Shown here: in pieces, positions 1-7,798 of the stretch
How the letters are laid out: each line of letters opens with the position of its first letter
How positions within the stretch are numbered: position 1 is the first letter of the stretch
NCBI GenBank assembly: GCA_033816765.1
Contig: JAVSIV010000024.1
Location: 1-27,221 of the forward strand
From: Nothopassalora personata
Lineage: Eukaryota > Ascomycota > Dothideomycetes > Mycosphaerellales > Mycosphaerellaceae
Direction of reading: 5' to 3'
DNA: 27,221 nt
Notes under the pieces: generated by a model
What the model was told of the DNA's origin: nothing
The model's database searches: none
Seen by the model: only the letters and a program-made list of their open reading frames with translations
Translations under genes and position numbers: made by a program

Positions 1-650
1 TAGCTAAGGCATTAATAGTATCGTTCGCGGTCTAAGGTCGTCGGGCTCTACTTACTTTACTAGGGGCGGGTGTTCCCCGTTTACTCTATTGGTCTCCTAT
101 TATAGAGGGCGTTTAAAGCTATTAGGTTTAGTATAACCTAATAATATTATAAGTTAAGAAGATAAGCTTAATCGGGTTTATTCTCGGGCCGATAGGAAGT
201 TAAGGGAGAGTAATAAAGTAGTAGCTATCTTATCTCGTAGAGACTAAGTAGCAGTAAGGTAGAGGTTATGTTATAGTATATTCTAAATAGTAATATTAAA
301 TAGTAAGTTAAACGCCTCGAAGCTATAAGGGCATCTCGACGTTCCTAAATACATAGGAGAATGCTTCTAGCTCGAAGCTCTTAGTAGGCGCGCTATATTG
401 CGCTAGCTCGATATATCGTAGGCTCGATAGTCGTCGCGCTATTATAGCGTCGCGCTACGTTTTATTAGCTTATGCCGTCTCTATAAGCTATAAGGCATCG
501 ATTAGTTAGACGGGAGTCTTCGCTATATCGATCCGTAACATTTAGATAATAAGCTAGTAAGTACGATAGCTAGTAAAGTATTAGTTAAGAAGGTAAAGGA
601 AGAGCGTACGAGTCTAGCTACGAGTTAAATTAGAGAGATTAAGAAGGAGT

Positions 651-737
651 CCTTAAGCGAGACTATAGTAGTAACTAGTACCTTAAGCGAGTTAGTAGTA
701 ACTAGTACCTTAAGCGAGTCTATAGTAGTAACTAGTG
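651..737 (+). repeat. Imperfect 27-30 bp tandem repeat, three units
   Basis: Units start at 651, 681 and 708, each with CCTTAAGCGAG and then GTAGTAACTAGT. In one frame they encode variants of TLSE-(T/S)IVVTS (10, 9 and 10 residues), so the length change is a whole codon. The repeat therefore sits inside a formerly translated frame of the RIP relic, and expansion preceded its decay. Confidence 0.7.
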
Positions 738-1678
738 CTTCGATAATTATATAGCTAGACTCGTAGCTAGACTTATAGCTATTACTTTAGAGTCTACCTA
801 ACGTTAACTAGCGTATAAAGGCACCGAGAAATAGGCTTATTATTAAGCTATCTACGAGGTAGCTAAGACCGAAAAAGTAGAGGGAAGTATAGACTCGTAG
901 TATATAGATAGGAGGTAGACTACTTAATATTATATTATTAAGTGTAAAATATAGCGACTAACTCGCTACCTAGTAGACGGCTAATAAATTTAATTAAGCA
1001 GCTAATAGTACCCTCTAATTACTAAATACAATCCTCCGCCGCGACTAAGTAAGTCGATATATTATTAGTAGGGCGAGTACTAGACTCGCTAGCCTTACTA
1101 ATCTTACTAGCCTCGCTAGCCTCGCTAGAAGTAGTTAAAACACCCTCGAAAGCCTTAAATAAACTATTACTAGACTTACTAGACTCGCTAGGCTCCTTAA
1201 CTAATTTACGAGAGTTATAGCGAGCCTTCGCGTAACGTTACGCTTATAATACGCGTAAGTCTTATTAGCATTAGTAGTAAAGACTATATAGTATATACTA
1301 GCTCTCTTATACGTATCGTAGTCCGTCTAAGCCGGCTTACCTATTAATATAAGTTAGTATATATAGTATAGCAAGTCTACTATAAGACATATACCCTCTT
1401 TAGTCTCTATAATACGGCTAGCCTAGTTAAACTTACGTAAATTATTCTTCGTAACCTTTATACTACCCTTATCTATCTTCTACGAGTCTCCTAGCTATTA
1501 TGCCTATATCGACTCGCTTACGTAGTAGAAATCGTTAGTACCGGCGGTACGAGGGCGTCGGTACATACTATAGGTTTATTAGTCTACCTACGTACGCCTA
1601 ACGAGTCGGAATCGTACTTACGCTATCGTAAGCTATAGTAATAACCGCGTTTATAAGGGTAAGCGCGGATTAGGTGTA

Positions 1679-1720
1679 CTATCGCTATTGCTATCGCTAT
1701 CGCTATTATTATTGTTATTC
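1679..1720. repeat. GATAGC-type short tandem repeat
   Basis: A run of imperfect CTATCG/CTATTG hexamers followed by ATT triplets, in the RIP-degraded tract. Mirrored at 26886-26927. Confidence 0.7.
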
Positions 1721-1845
1721 TAAGGCTAATATCGCTAAGTAAGTCGTCTATAGTTAGATTTATATATATTGATAAGTATAGAGTTAAAGAAATAGTAATA
1801 GCAGTAGAAGTTAATATACCCGCCGCTATAATATAACAATAGTAA

Positions 1846-1900
1846 GTAAGGTAAGCTCCTTAATACTTACTATCTACTATTATTAAGGAGCCTAACTTAC
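1846..1900. repeat. Inverted repeat (hairpin) at the edge of the RIP tract
   Basis: The left stem ends in GCTCCTTAATA near 1864 and the right stem begins TATTAAGGAGC near 1881. The stem is about 20 bp with two mismatches, around a loop of roughly 15 bases. It lies where the CA-depleted sequence gives way to normal sequence, so it could be a terminal structure of the decayed element. Confidence 0.6.
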
Positions 1901-2252
1901 CTACGTAGTAGGAGGAATAGGCCACCGCCGCAACTCGCTACGATTGTAGGCGACAATAGCGAGTCGCAGTAGTATTGCTATTATTAATATTATTGTTGAG
2001 GAAGAGCGAGTGCAGCGAGTGAGGATTTCGAATAAGCGTAATTGCCGGTTTTGTAAGCCTAGGCCACCGTCTGCGGAGCATTGCCGGAGAATTGCCTTTG
2101 GATTCGCTTGCTCTTCGAGCTGGTCGCCCTCATTCCATTCACGTCTTTGCTCAATCATTGTCTAAAGAATCACTGCCTCAGTCATAACGAATACTCCTCG
2201 CTCTCGCTATGCAGTTCGTCAGCTCCAACACCATCAAAGCGACGCGACCGAA

Positions 2253-2258
2253 ACGCGT
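2253..2258. promoter_or_regulatory. ACGCGT element upstream of the 2309 start
   Basis: The palindrome ACGCGT, the known core of the MluI cell-cycle box bound by MBF in fungi, lies 50 bp before the chosen ATG at 2309. A single six-base match is weak evidence, and a second ACGCGT occurs inside the gene near 2464. Use as a hint only. Mirrored at 26348-26353. Confidence 0.2.
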
Positions 2259-2308
2259 CAAAGACATTACTTGCGCCGGCTGACAGCACTTGTTCCACCA
2301 CCGCAAAG

Positions 2309-3625
2309 ATGCCACGAACACTTCCATGGCTTACGGAGCCTTCAGCAAAAAAAGCCGCACCACGCAAAGCACAGTCAGAACGCAAGCGCTCCTCCTCCCC
2401 AGGCGATCTGGTCAATTCGGATCTCGAACCGATAGGCAGCAGCAGTCCGCAGCGCAGATCCAGGACGCGTGATACCCATCGCGAACCGTCCAGCTCTCCT
2501 CCCACGTCGGTGAAAGTCGCTCCCACGGTCGAGTACATGCGCGAGGGCTTCACCATGGACGACAGGTACATGATGGTCGAGGACGAGTTCACAACCACCG
2601 CTCGACTCTTCTCTTTGCCGTTGCACCAAGACGAATACGAGCGAACTAGGCGTCGTGCGAAAGCTCGTGGTACAGATACTTTGAAGTTGATTGGGCATGG
2701 CACTGATGGGAATGCGGGGAGTAGGGCGCTGAGGTTGAGGATGGAGGCGGAGGAGAGGGCGAAGAAGAGGAAGGCTGTTGCTGCGGATGATAGTGATGAC
2801 GAGGAGGAAGAGTACATGGCGGATCCGCAGCTTGCTGGGTTGATGACAGCCAGTCAGAGCACGCCGAGGAAGAGCTTGAGGGGGTTTGCGAGTAACAGTC
2901 AGAGAACGCCGAGAATTGCGGGCGGGAGGACGAGGGATGTGGTAGGGGCGGAGAGGGTTTACAGGAGGGCGGACATCTCTGCAATTGAGGCAGACGTCGA
3001 GACGGAAGATGAGGACGAGGACGATCTCGATGTCTTGGCGCCCAAGACAAGGCCGACTGCGAGCGCATCTACGAAACACCGTGGCAAGGCCATCGAGGAG
3101 CGAACAACACCTGAGCCCGTCAAGAAGTCCGGCGTCTTCAAGCAGTTCACCAACTCAGTGCAGGCCGAGCGTGAGCCGAAGAGGAGTCAGAGGCCGAGAA
3201 CAAGATCGCGATCCCGAAGCTTTACACACCGCAACGATGACAAGCCCCCAGCGGTGCGCGAGCCGTGTCCACTTTCGATTGCCTCTCACAACGAGAACGA
3301 TACAGAACCCCAGCCGAAACCCATCAAGATGTCAAGGACAGCCGCCATCCTTGCAAAACGACGAGAAGCGGAAAAGAAAGCCAAAGAAGATGGCATCTCG
3401 CCGGAGAAGCAGATCAAGCAAGAGCTAAAGTCACAAGTCCGCACGAAAGAGGAGCTAGCTAGCCAGACTCAAGGCAGACAGATCAAGCGGGAGCCATGTC
3501 CGTCGCCTGTCCGACAAGCTTTGGCGTCCAAATCCATGGCTCAACGCAGAGCGGCGCGAGCAAAGCAACAAGCAGAAGAGAAGCAAAGGAGCAAGATCGA
3601 TGACATTCCAACTTTCTTGTATTGA
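2309..3625 (+). CDS. Unrecognised basic/acidic low-complexity protein, probably nuclear (438 aa), left copy
   Basis: I do not recognise the family. The frame is open from an ATG at 2081, but I chose the ATG at 2309 (context CAAAGATGCC). The 76 upstream residues look like translated leader, and the region from MPRTLPWL onward has the composition of a real protein. In 438-residue numbering: residues 71-118 form the one folded-looking block (EYMREGF, DDRYMMVEDEF, then LHQDEYERTRRRAK). Acidic runs follow at about 160-170 and 229-240, an Arg/Ser stretch at about 295-304, and charged helices at about 344-359 and near the C-terminus. Basic clusters such as KKRK could be nuclear signals, and IKQE and IKRE fit the SUMO consensus. 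It ends 118 bp from the convergent dehydrogenase gene. There is no intron and no RIP damage. It is probably a conserved ascomycete nuclear protein of unknown role. Confidence 0.75.
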   Translation: MPRTLPWLTEPSAKKAAPRKAQSERKRSSSPGDLVNSDLEPIGSSSPQRRSRTRDTHREPSSSPPTSVKVAPTVEYMREGFTMDDRYMMVEDEFTTTARLFSLPLHQDEYERTRRRAKARGTDTLKLIGHGTDGNAGSRALRLRMEAEERAKKRKAVAADDSDDEEEEYMADPQLAGLMTASQSTPRKSLRGFASNSQRTPRIAGGRTRDVVGAERVYRRADISAIEADVETEDEDEDDLDVLAPKTRPTASASTKHRGKAIEERTTPEPVKKSGVFKQFTNSVQAEREPKRSQRPRTRSRSRSFTHRNDDKPPAVREPCPLSIASHNENDTEPQPKPIKMSRTAAILAKRREAEKKAKEDGISPEKQIKQELKSQVRTKEELASQTQGRQIKREPCPSPVRQALASKSMAQRRAARAKQQAEEKQRSKIDDIPTFLY

Positions 3626-3743
3626 GAGGATTTTGGATAAGGTACTGTCTGTTCTGGATGGAATATGCTAAAGATACTCCCACTGCCAAAGCTCTGACGA
3701 AATGCATTCCTTCCAATTTCCAGCATCCATCTCAATCTCCCAT

Positions 3744-4487
3744 CTACCACTTCTCCAACATAGGCCTAATGTCAATCTCATTCGTAAAACACCGTCGACT
3801 CTGCGTATGCAAATTCCAATAACTCTCCGCAATATCGTCCGCCCCAATCTTCGCCTCCGGTGGCGAGTCCTTCAACCACTCCTTCGTACGTGGAATGTCA
3901 ATAATTCCATCAATCACCGCATGTGCGACGTGGACGCCCTTGGAAGCAAACTCTTTCGCGATGGAGGTGGAGAGGGCTCGTAAAGCGAATTTAGAGGATG
4001 CGAACGAGCTCATCAGAGCGTTGGCTTTGACGGACGCGGTGGCGCCGGTGAAGATGAGGGTTGGTGGGTACTGCGCCCCCTTGTCCTCTGCATGCTTCAA
4101 CAGTAATGGCAGTGCATTCTGCGAGAAGATAAATGCGCCTTTTACGGAGACTTCATGACCCTGTTGGAATTCTTCCACACTCTGTTCCAGGATCCCTTTC
4201 CGGACGAAGTTGCCAGAGGCATTGAAGATTGCTGCCGCTGCTGGGGCATCGCCGTATTCTTGTCTTATTTTGGAGAAGGCGTTCTTTACGGACTCCTCGG
4301 AGGAGACGTCGGTGCTGATTCCGATGGCTTTTCCGCCATTGCTGTTGATCTCTTGCGCGAGAGATTCGTAGTTCTCGGCGGAGCGGGCAAGAAGCACGAC
4401 TGGGTAGGATTTGGAGAAGCGCCGGGCTACTGCTGCGCCGGTTCCAGGACCGACGCCCGCGACTATGGCGATGGCTTTGGTGGTCAT
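3744..4487 (-). CDS. Short-chain dehydrogenase/reductase (247 aa), left copy
   Basis: A classical-size SDR, probably a soluble NAD(P)-dependent oxidoreductase; the substrate cannot be read from sequence. In 247-residue numbering: the Rossmann glycine motif is G11-V-G-P-G-T-G17, Asp60 follows the third strand, NAS at 89-91 replaces the usual NAG, and Ser152 is in FTGATAS. The YxxxK site reads F162-A-S-S-K166, so the usual catalytic tyrosine is phenylalanine. I recall the same FASxKFALRAL pattern, followed by GVHVAHAVIDG, in a known SDR subgroup, so this is probably a subgroup trait, not damage. The frame opens at 4694, but I chose the ATG at 4487 (ACAACCATGACC). The 69 residues upstream are Ser/Thr-rich and come from a CT-rich stretch typical of fungal leaders. 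A mitochondrial presequence is a weaker alternative. It lies downstream of, and co-oriented with, the secreted-protein gene. Confidence 0.88.
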   Translation of the reverse strand: MTTKAIAIVAGVGPGTGAAVARRFSKSYPVVLLARSAENYESLAQEINSNGGKAIGISTDVSSEESVKNAFSKIRQEYGDAPAAAAIFNASGNFVRKGILEQSVEEFQQGHEVSVKGAFIFSQNALPLLLKHAEDKGAQYPPTLIFTGATASVKANALMSSFASSKFALRALSTSIAKEFASKGVHVAHAVIDGIIDIPRTKEWLKDSPPEAKIGADDIAESYWNLHTQSRRCFTNEIDIRPMLEKW

Positions 4488-4818
4488 GGTTGTTGTTACG
4501 GGTGTGAGGTGGAGGGAGAGTTGGGTTATGCGGGGATGAGTGGTGGAAGACAGGTTGATGGTGGGTGTGGTGGAGATATTGGGGTGGTATGAGGGAGAGG
4601 TTGAGTACGAGGTGACTTGCCTATAAGAATGTAAAGCTGTGGTGGAGCTCGATGAGATGAGGTCACTGCTACCCCGGTTGAAGGATCGGACCATTAGTCT
4701 TTCCGTGACGGACAGGTTTCGATGTTGTTCACACGGTCGAGGGCGACGACGCTGAGTTCAATTGCTTTGTGCTTTGCTACCCGTATCTATAACGTTCTCA
4801 CGCAACGCCACACAGCAA
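4488..4818. other. Intergenic gap between dehydrogenase and secreted-protein genes
   Basis: This 331-bp gap holds the 3' end of the secreted-protein gene and the promoter/leader of the dehydrogenase gene, both on the minus strand. On that strand the part next to the dehydrogenase ATG is strongly CT-rich, a common feature of fungal transcription starts. I see no separate gene. Confidence 0.6.
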
Positions 4819-5472
4819 CTATGAAGATGAGGCACCCTGGCCGCCCGAACCATTCGCGAGCCTTCCACCAGGGCAGTACGTGCTAATCTGGAACGTGTCC
4901 ACAGCCCAAGCAATGCTGTTGAACTCGAACAGGGACTTGTAAATCTGGCCGTTTCTATCTAAGTACAGCTTTTGGATGCCACTGACCGGGTATCGCCCAC
5001 TGCCAACGACAGTCAATTCCCACGACCAGATAATGACCGTGCCTGCGCAAAGGATTTCCTTCGTCTTGAGGCCATCGTATGGCGGTGGCTTGAAAGTGTT
5101 GGCTCGCTGGATGTTGCTGATCCACTCTGTGCGGTTATTGGACTCTGGTGTGCCGTCGAGCTGCGAGAGGAGATTAGCACCGAGTCGATCCGTCTTGGGG
5201 AAGCAGCGTACAGGTTCACCGAGTAGCGAGCGAACAGACTCGCTGAAGTCTTGGTAGTTGGGTGCAATGATCTGTTGGGCGAGCTGGTATGGCGTCTTGC
5301 CGTTGTATGAGTCGTTGCGGAGGATTGATGCATATTTGTCGATGATCACGCCGGCGTTCTGGCAGGCTTGCTGATCACGACCACCGCCGTGGTCGACGCC
5401 ACCGTACCTGGGAGGTGAGAGTGATGTTGCTGCAGCGAGAGCGCCGAGGGAGAGCGTGAGGAGGAACTTCAT
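4819..5472 (-). CDS. Secreted NTF2-like domain protein (217 aa), left copy
   Basis: The N-terminus MKFLLTLSLGALAAATS is a good signal peptide, with likely cleavage around residues 15-18. The mature part resembles the small secreted NTF2-like proteins common in ascomycetes: a helix with CQNAGVIIDKYASIL at about 37-51, then the YQLAQQIIAPNYQDFSESV segment (62-80), then strands ending in the conserved-looking SLFEFNSIAWAVD (180-192). Cysteines 37, 90, 142 and 200 could form two disulphides. Asn53 (NDS), Asn113 (NRT) and Asn207 (NGS) are N-glycosylation sequons. The Gly/Ser tail after 201 looks disordered. NTF2-like folds bind small ligands or act as enzymes; no active site is evident. A TATA-like box lies about 90 bp upstream. 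A transposon sits 255 bp upstream of the ATG. Confidence 0.85.
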   Translation of the reverse strand: MKFLLTLSLGALAAATSLSPPRYGGVDHGGGRDQQACQNAGVIIDKYASILRNDSYNGKTPYQLAQQIIAPNYQDFSESVRSLLGEPVRCFPKTDRLGANLLSQLDGTPESNNRTEWISNIQRANTFKPPPYDGLKTKEILCAGTVIIWSWELTVVGSGRYPVSGIQKLYLDRNGQIYKSLFEFNSIAWAVDTFQISTYCPGGRLANGSGGQGASSS

Positions 5473-5560
5473 GGTATGGATCTTATGATCTCAGCTGCGG
5501 ACGAAATTGGTCGCGGAGAGATGATATCGACAACATGAAGGCGGAAGAATGGCTGCACCT

Positions 5561-5570
5561 CTTATATTCC
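5561..5570 (-). promoter_or_regulatory. TATA-like box of the secreted-protein gene, left
   Basis: On the minus strand this reads GGAATATAAG, about 90 bp before the ATG at 5472, a plausible TATA distance for a fungal gene with a short leader. It lies inside the short interval between the gene and the transposon. Confidence 0.4.
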
Positions 5571-5727
5571 ATCTTCTGGGCGGCAGCTCGTGCCATGTGA
5601 GGACACTGCACCGCATCATGGCAACAAAATTTCGTCGCCATCTCAAAGCTTCGAGGCTGACTTGACGAGCTTGAATTAATAGAGTTGCTACATGAAACTC
5701 GGAAGCGGATGAAGCGCAATTTAACTA

Positions 5728-5753
5728 TTCGAGTGAGCAAAAGGGTCGGGACT
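5728..5753 (+). repeat. Transposon terminal inverted repeat (5' end), left copy
   Basis: Begins TTCGAGTGAGC after TA. It matches the complement of 10066-10091 (which reads TTCAAGCGAGC) with two transition differences. Confidence 0.88.
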
Positions 5754-5932
5754 GCGGGGATTCGGACCTACCCAGTTAGTTAGCAAATCGATCTTGAGCC
5801 TCCCATACCTTATTATCGTTGTATCTCTTCATTTTGAAGCCTTAGTACCACCAGTTTTGCCAGAAATAAGGTGTTGTTGCTCGCTCTATCCAGCGCACTC
5901 GTTGTCTACGTGTCCGGAGCCTTCGCCGTCGT

Positions 5933-6057
5933 TGCGCGACCCCCTATAGCGCCATTATCCGTCCAAGATCAGAACCTTATTTAATAGTGTCTCGAAGACG
6001 ATTAGGCTAGACCTGCAGTAGTTCAGTTGTTGTTAGCAGATAACAGGGGGTCGCGCA
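5933..6057. repeat. 13-bp perfect inverted repeat inside the transposon
   Basis: TGCGCGACCCCCT at 5933-5945 recurs as its exact complement at 6045-6057, 99 bases apart. It overlaps the start of the transposase reading frame. It could be chance in GC-rich leftovers, a sub-terminal transposase site, or the trace of a small nested element. Mirrored at 22549-22673. Confidence 0.5.
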
Positions 6058-6971
6058 GTGCTATCTAGTTGCGAATCAAGCGCTTTAAAGAGACTAGAAC
6101 AGTATAGCTAGCTAAGGGCGGTAGACCACGGTTAATCGAACCATATATACGCGACTGGTTACTAGATCTAGTCGTAGAAAAGAGCACATATTAGGCCGAG
6201 GAATTGGTGTACTTCTTACACGCTGAATTCGGTGTTCTCGTGTCGAAATAGACTATAAGTCGACTACTAGGCAGTAAGGACTTTACGAAGAAGAAGATCT
6301 TACGCATTACGGAGTAGCGTAACCCTATGGTGAGGGCGATGTTCGAAGGCCTGTTACAGCAACATAAGGAGGACTAATTGGTGTATATCGATAAGACATA
6401 CTATAGTAATAAGCTAGCCTATCGGACACGTAGTTAGAGTCCTCGAGGCATGCCGGTATACGATCCTTAACACCTTTACTACAGCGAGCGATTTACCGTG
6501 TTGCCGGTATATAGTGTTAAGGGATATCTAGCGAATCCGCTAATTAAGCCTAGTAGCGTAAAGAAGGTAGATTTCATCGAATAGTTAATGCTATACGTGC
6601 TACCGTAGTGTAGCCGCTACCCTACGCCACGGTTAGTCATTGTTATAGACAACTGCGTAACATACGATCGTGTCGATATCGAAGCTATATGTTAAGAGGC
6701 TAGCGTAAGGATACTGTTTCTACCGCCGTACTTACCGGATTATAATCTAATTAAGAAGACGTTTCGCTTACTAAAAAGGTGGATTAGGCAGCATGCTTAT
6801 ATAATGCCGGAGTATAGTGAACATAACTAGTAGGCTAAGTTCAAGGTGTTTCTTAAGGCGGCCTATAAAGACTAGTCGCACGGCATCGACTATAGCGCGA
6901 TCTTTCGCAGTTGTTACGTTCTTAAGGAGGGCTATACGGTCGATCCGGCGCTTTTAACGATAGATTTGTAA
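5946..6971 (+). pseudogene. RIP-inactivated DD34E (Tc1-like) transposase, left copy
   Basis: One frame runs without frameshift to TAA at 6969-6971, interrupted by more than a dozen stops that are all TAG or TAA. Recognisable parts: a helix-turn-helix-like region with the GGRPRLIEPYIRDWLLD segment (near 6118-6170), VYID at 6381-6392 (first catalytic Asp codon 6390), VIDNC with the second Asp at 6648, and LPPYLPDYN before the third catalytic position at 6753. The spacing from second to third catalytic residue is 34 residues, as in Tc1 elements. The third residue, expected to be Glu, is Lys (AAG), a G-to-A change of the kind RIP makes. The residue after the first Asp is also Lys where Glu is usual. 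The start is not certain. Confidence 0.88.
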
Positions 6972-7798
6972 TGAATAAGGTAGAAGTTAATACGGTAAAT
7001 CTAGCGTAAGTTGTATTAAGTTAGTTAGAGTTGTAGTAGCCGCGATATTAACCTTACTATCGCTAGTACTTTATCTAAAGCTACAGTTACGGCTTGCCCC
7101 GGCTAGCGCGCTTTACGGCGATCCGCTAGGCTTCGCGCAACACACGAAGGTGTTGTAACGACATATGTATTCATTTTAAACGCGCAATCATCTTAAATAT
7201 GTCGTCGGTAAATTATAAAAAAACCGCTTGTTTATATCTACTATAGTTATGTTAATCTCGAATCGTCTTATAAAAAGTTATGCCCTAAAGCCGTACCTTA
7301 GTCGTAGTTCGAGCTAGAGTTGAAGTTACAAGCTTACTAGCTAGGGTCTAAAACAATAGATTTTAAGAACTCGACAACTATAGTAGCTACGAACGTAATT
7401 ATTTTTTTATTTTATACGCACTACACTTAATCGATGCGTGAAACGTATTTCATAATAAAGAGTTGTGTTGTGCGGTGCTAGTGTAGCTACGAAGATGCAA
7501 AAAGCCGGCTTCGCGCTAGTGTCGGGCTTACCCGTTAGGGTCTAGATAGGTCTTAGCTCCCTAGTTAATGCCTCGAGGCTACGCTTATAACACTATAGCT
7601 AGCCTACCCTATGAGAATAACATAACTATAACCACTGGAGAAATATACATTGTATGCTCACTATATATTTCGATACCGCTAAAGAAGCTCGTATTGTCCG
7701 TTTGTTTATATGATTTTTTTCTATGTCGTAGTAATGCGAGAAACATCTTAAATCTAGCAAGCCGTAACGCTACCTCATGACCCTACAATAGCGTACCC
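6972..7798. other. Non-coding middle of the transposon, left copy
   Basis: AT-rich, RIP-marked stretch between the convergent 3' ends of the transposase and the second frame. It includes runs of A and T near 7215-7225 and 7401-7412. The copied fragment found in the loop starts within it, at 7461. I see no gene, only short chance frames. Confidence 0.6.

Larger units (their letters stand above)
1..1900. mobile_element. RIP-degraded repeat relic, family not identified
   Basis: The tract is almost free of CA and TG dinucleotides, very rich in TA and CTAG, yet keeps many CG dinucleotides; this is the footprint of RIP on a repeated element. One forward frame around 560-950 reads as a lysine- and glutamate-rich protein when TAG/TAA are taken as lost glutamine or tryptophan codons, and includes a short repeated peptide (see 651-737). 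I could not recognise a domain. Positions 1-1384 lie outside the visible mirror; 1385-1900 are mirrored at 26706-27221. I see no intact gene here. Confidence 0.75.

Noticed and set aside
1..300. Possible telomere or subtelomeric repeat at the window edge
   Set aside because: There are no tandem TTAGGG/CCCTAA units; the sequence is ordinary RIP-degraded DNA.
651..745. CRISPR-like spaced repeats
   Set aside because: The units are contiguous, imperfect and in a coding frame, with no unique spacers; the genome is fungal.
2081..2308. N-terminal extension (76 residues) of the first gene
   Set aside because: It begins near the RIPed edge, has no conserved look, and an ATG with a better context follows at 2309. 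Treated as leader.
4488..4694. 69-residue Ser/Thr-rich extension of the dehydrogenase
   Set aside because: It comes from a CT-rich leader. The SDR fold begins right after the ATG at 4487, which has a strong start context.
5752..5790. tRNA-like 3' end next to the transposon terminus (minus strand GGTCCGAATCCCCGC)
   Set aside because: The T-stem does not pair, and no D-arm, anticodon arm or matching acceptor strand is present. Probably chance.
7568..7780. 70-residue open frame, repeated at 13001-13213 and 20826-21038
   Set aside because: It recurs only because the DNA is duplicated. It lies opposite the end of the second transposon frame in RIPed sequence and has no protein-like features.
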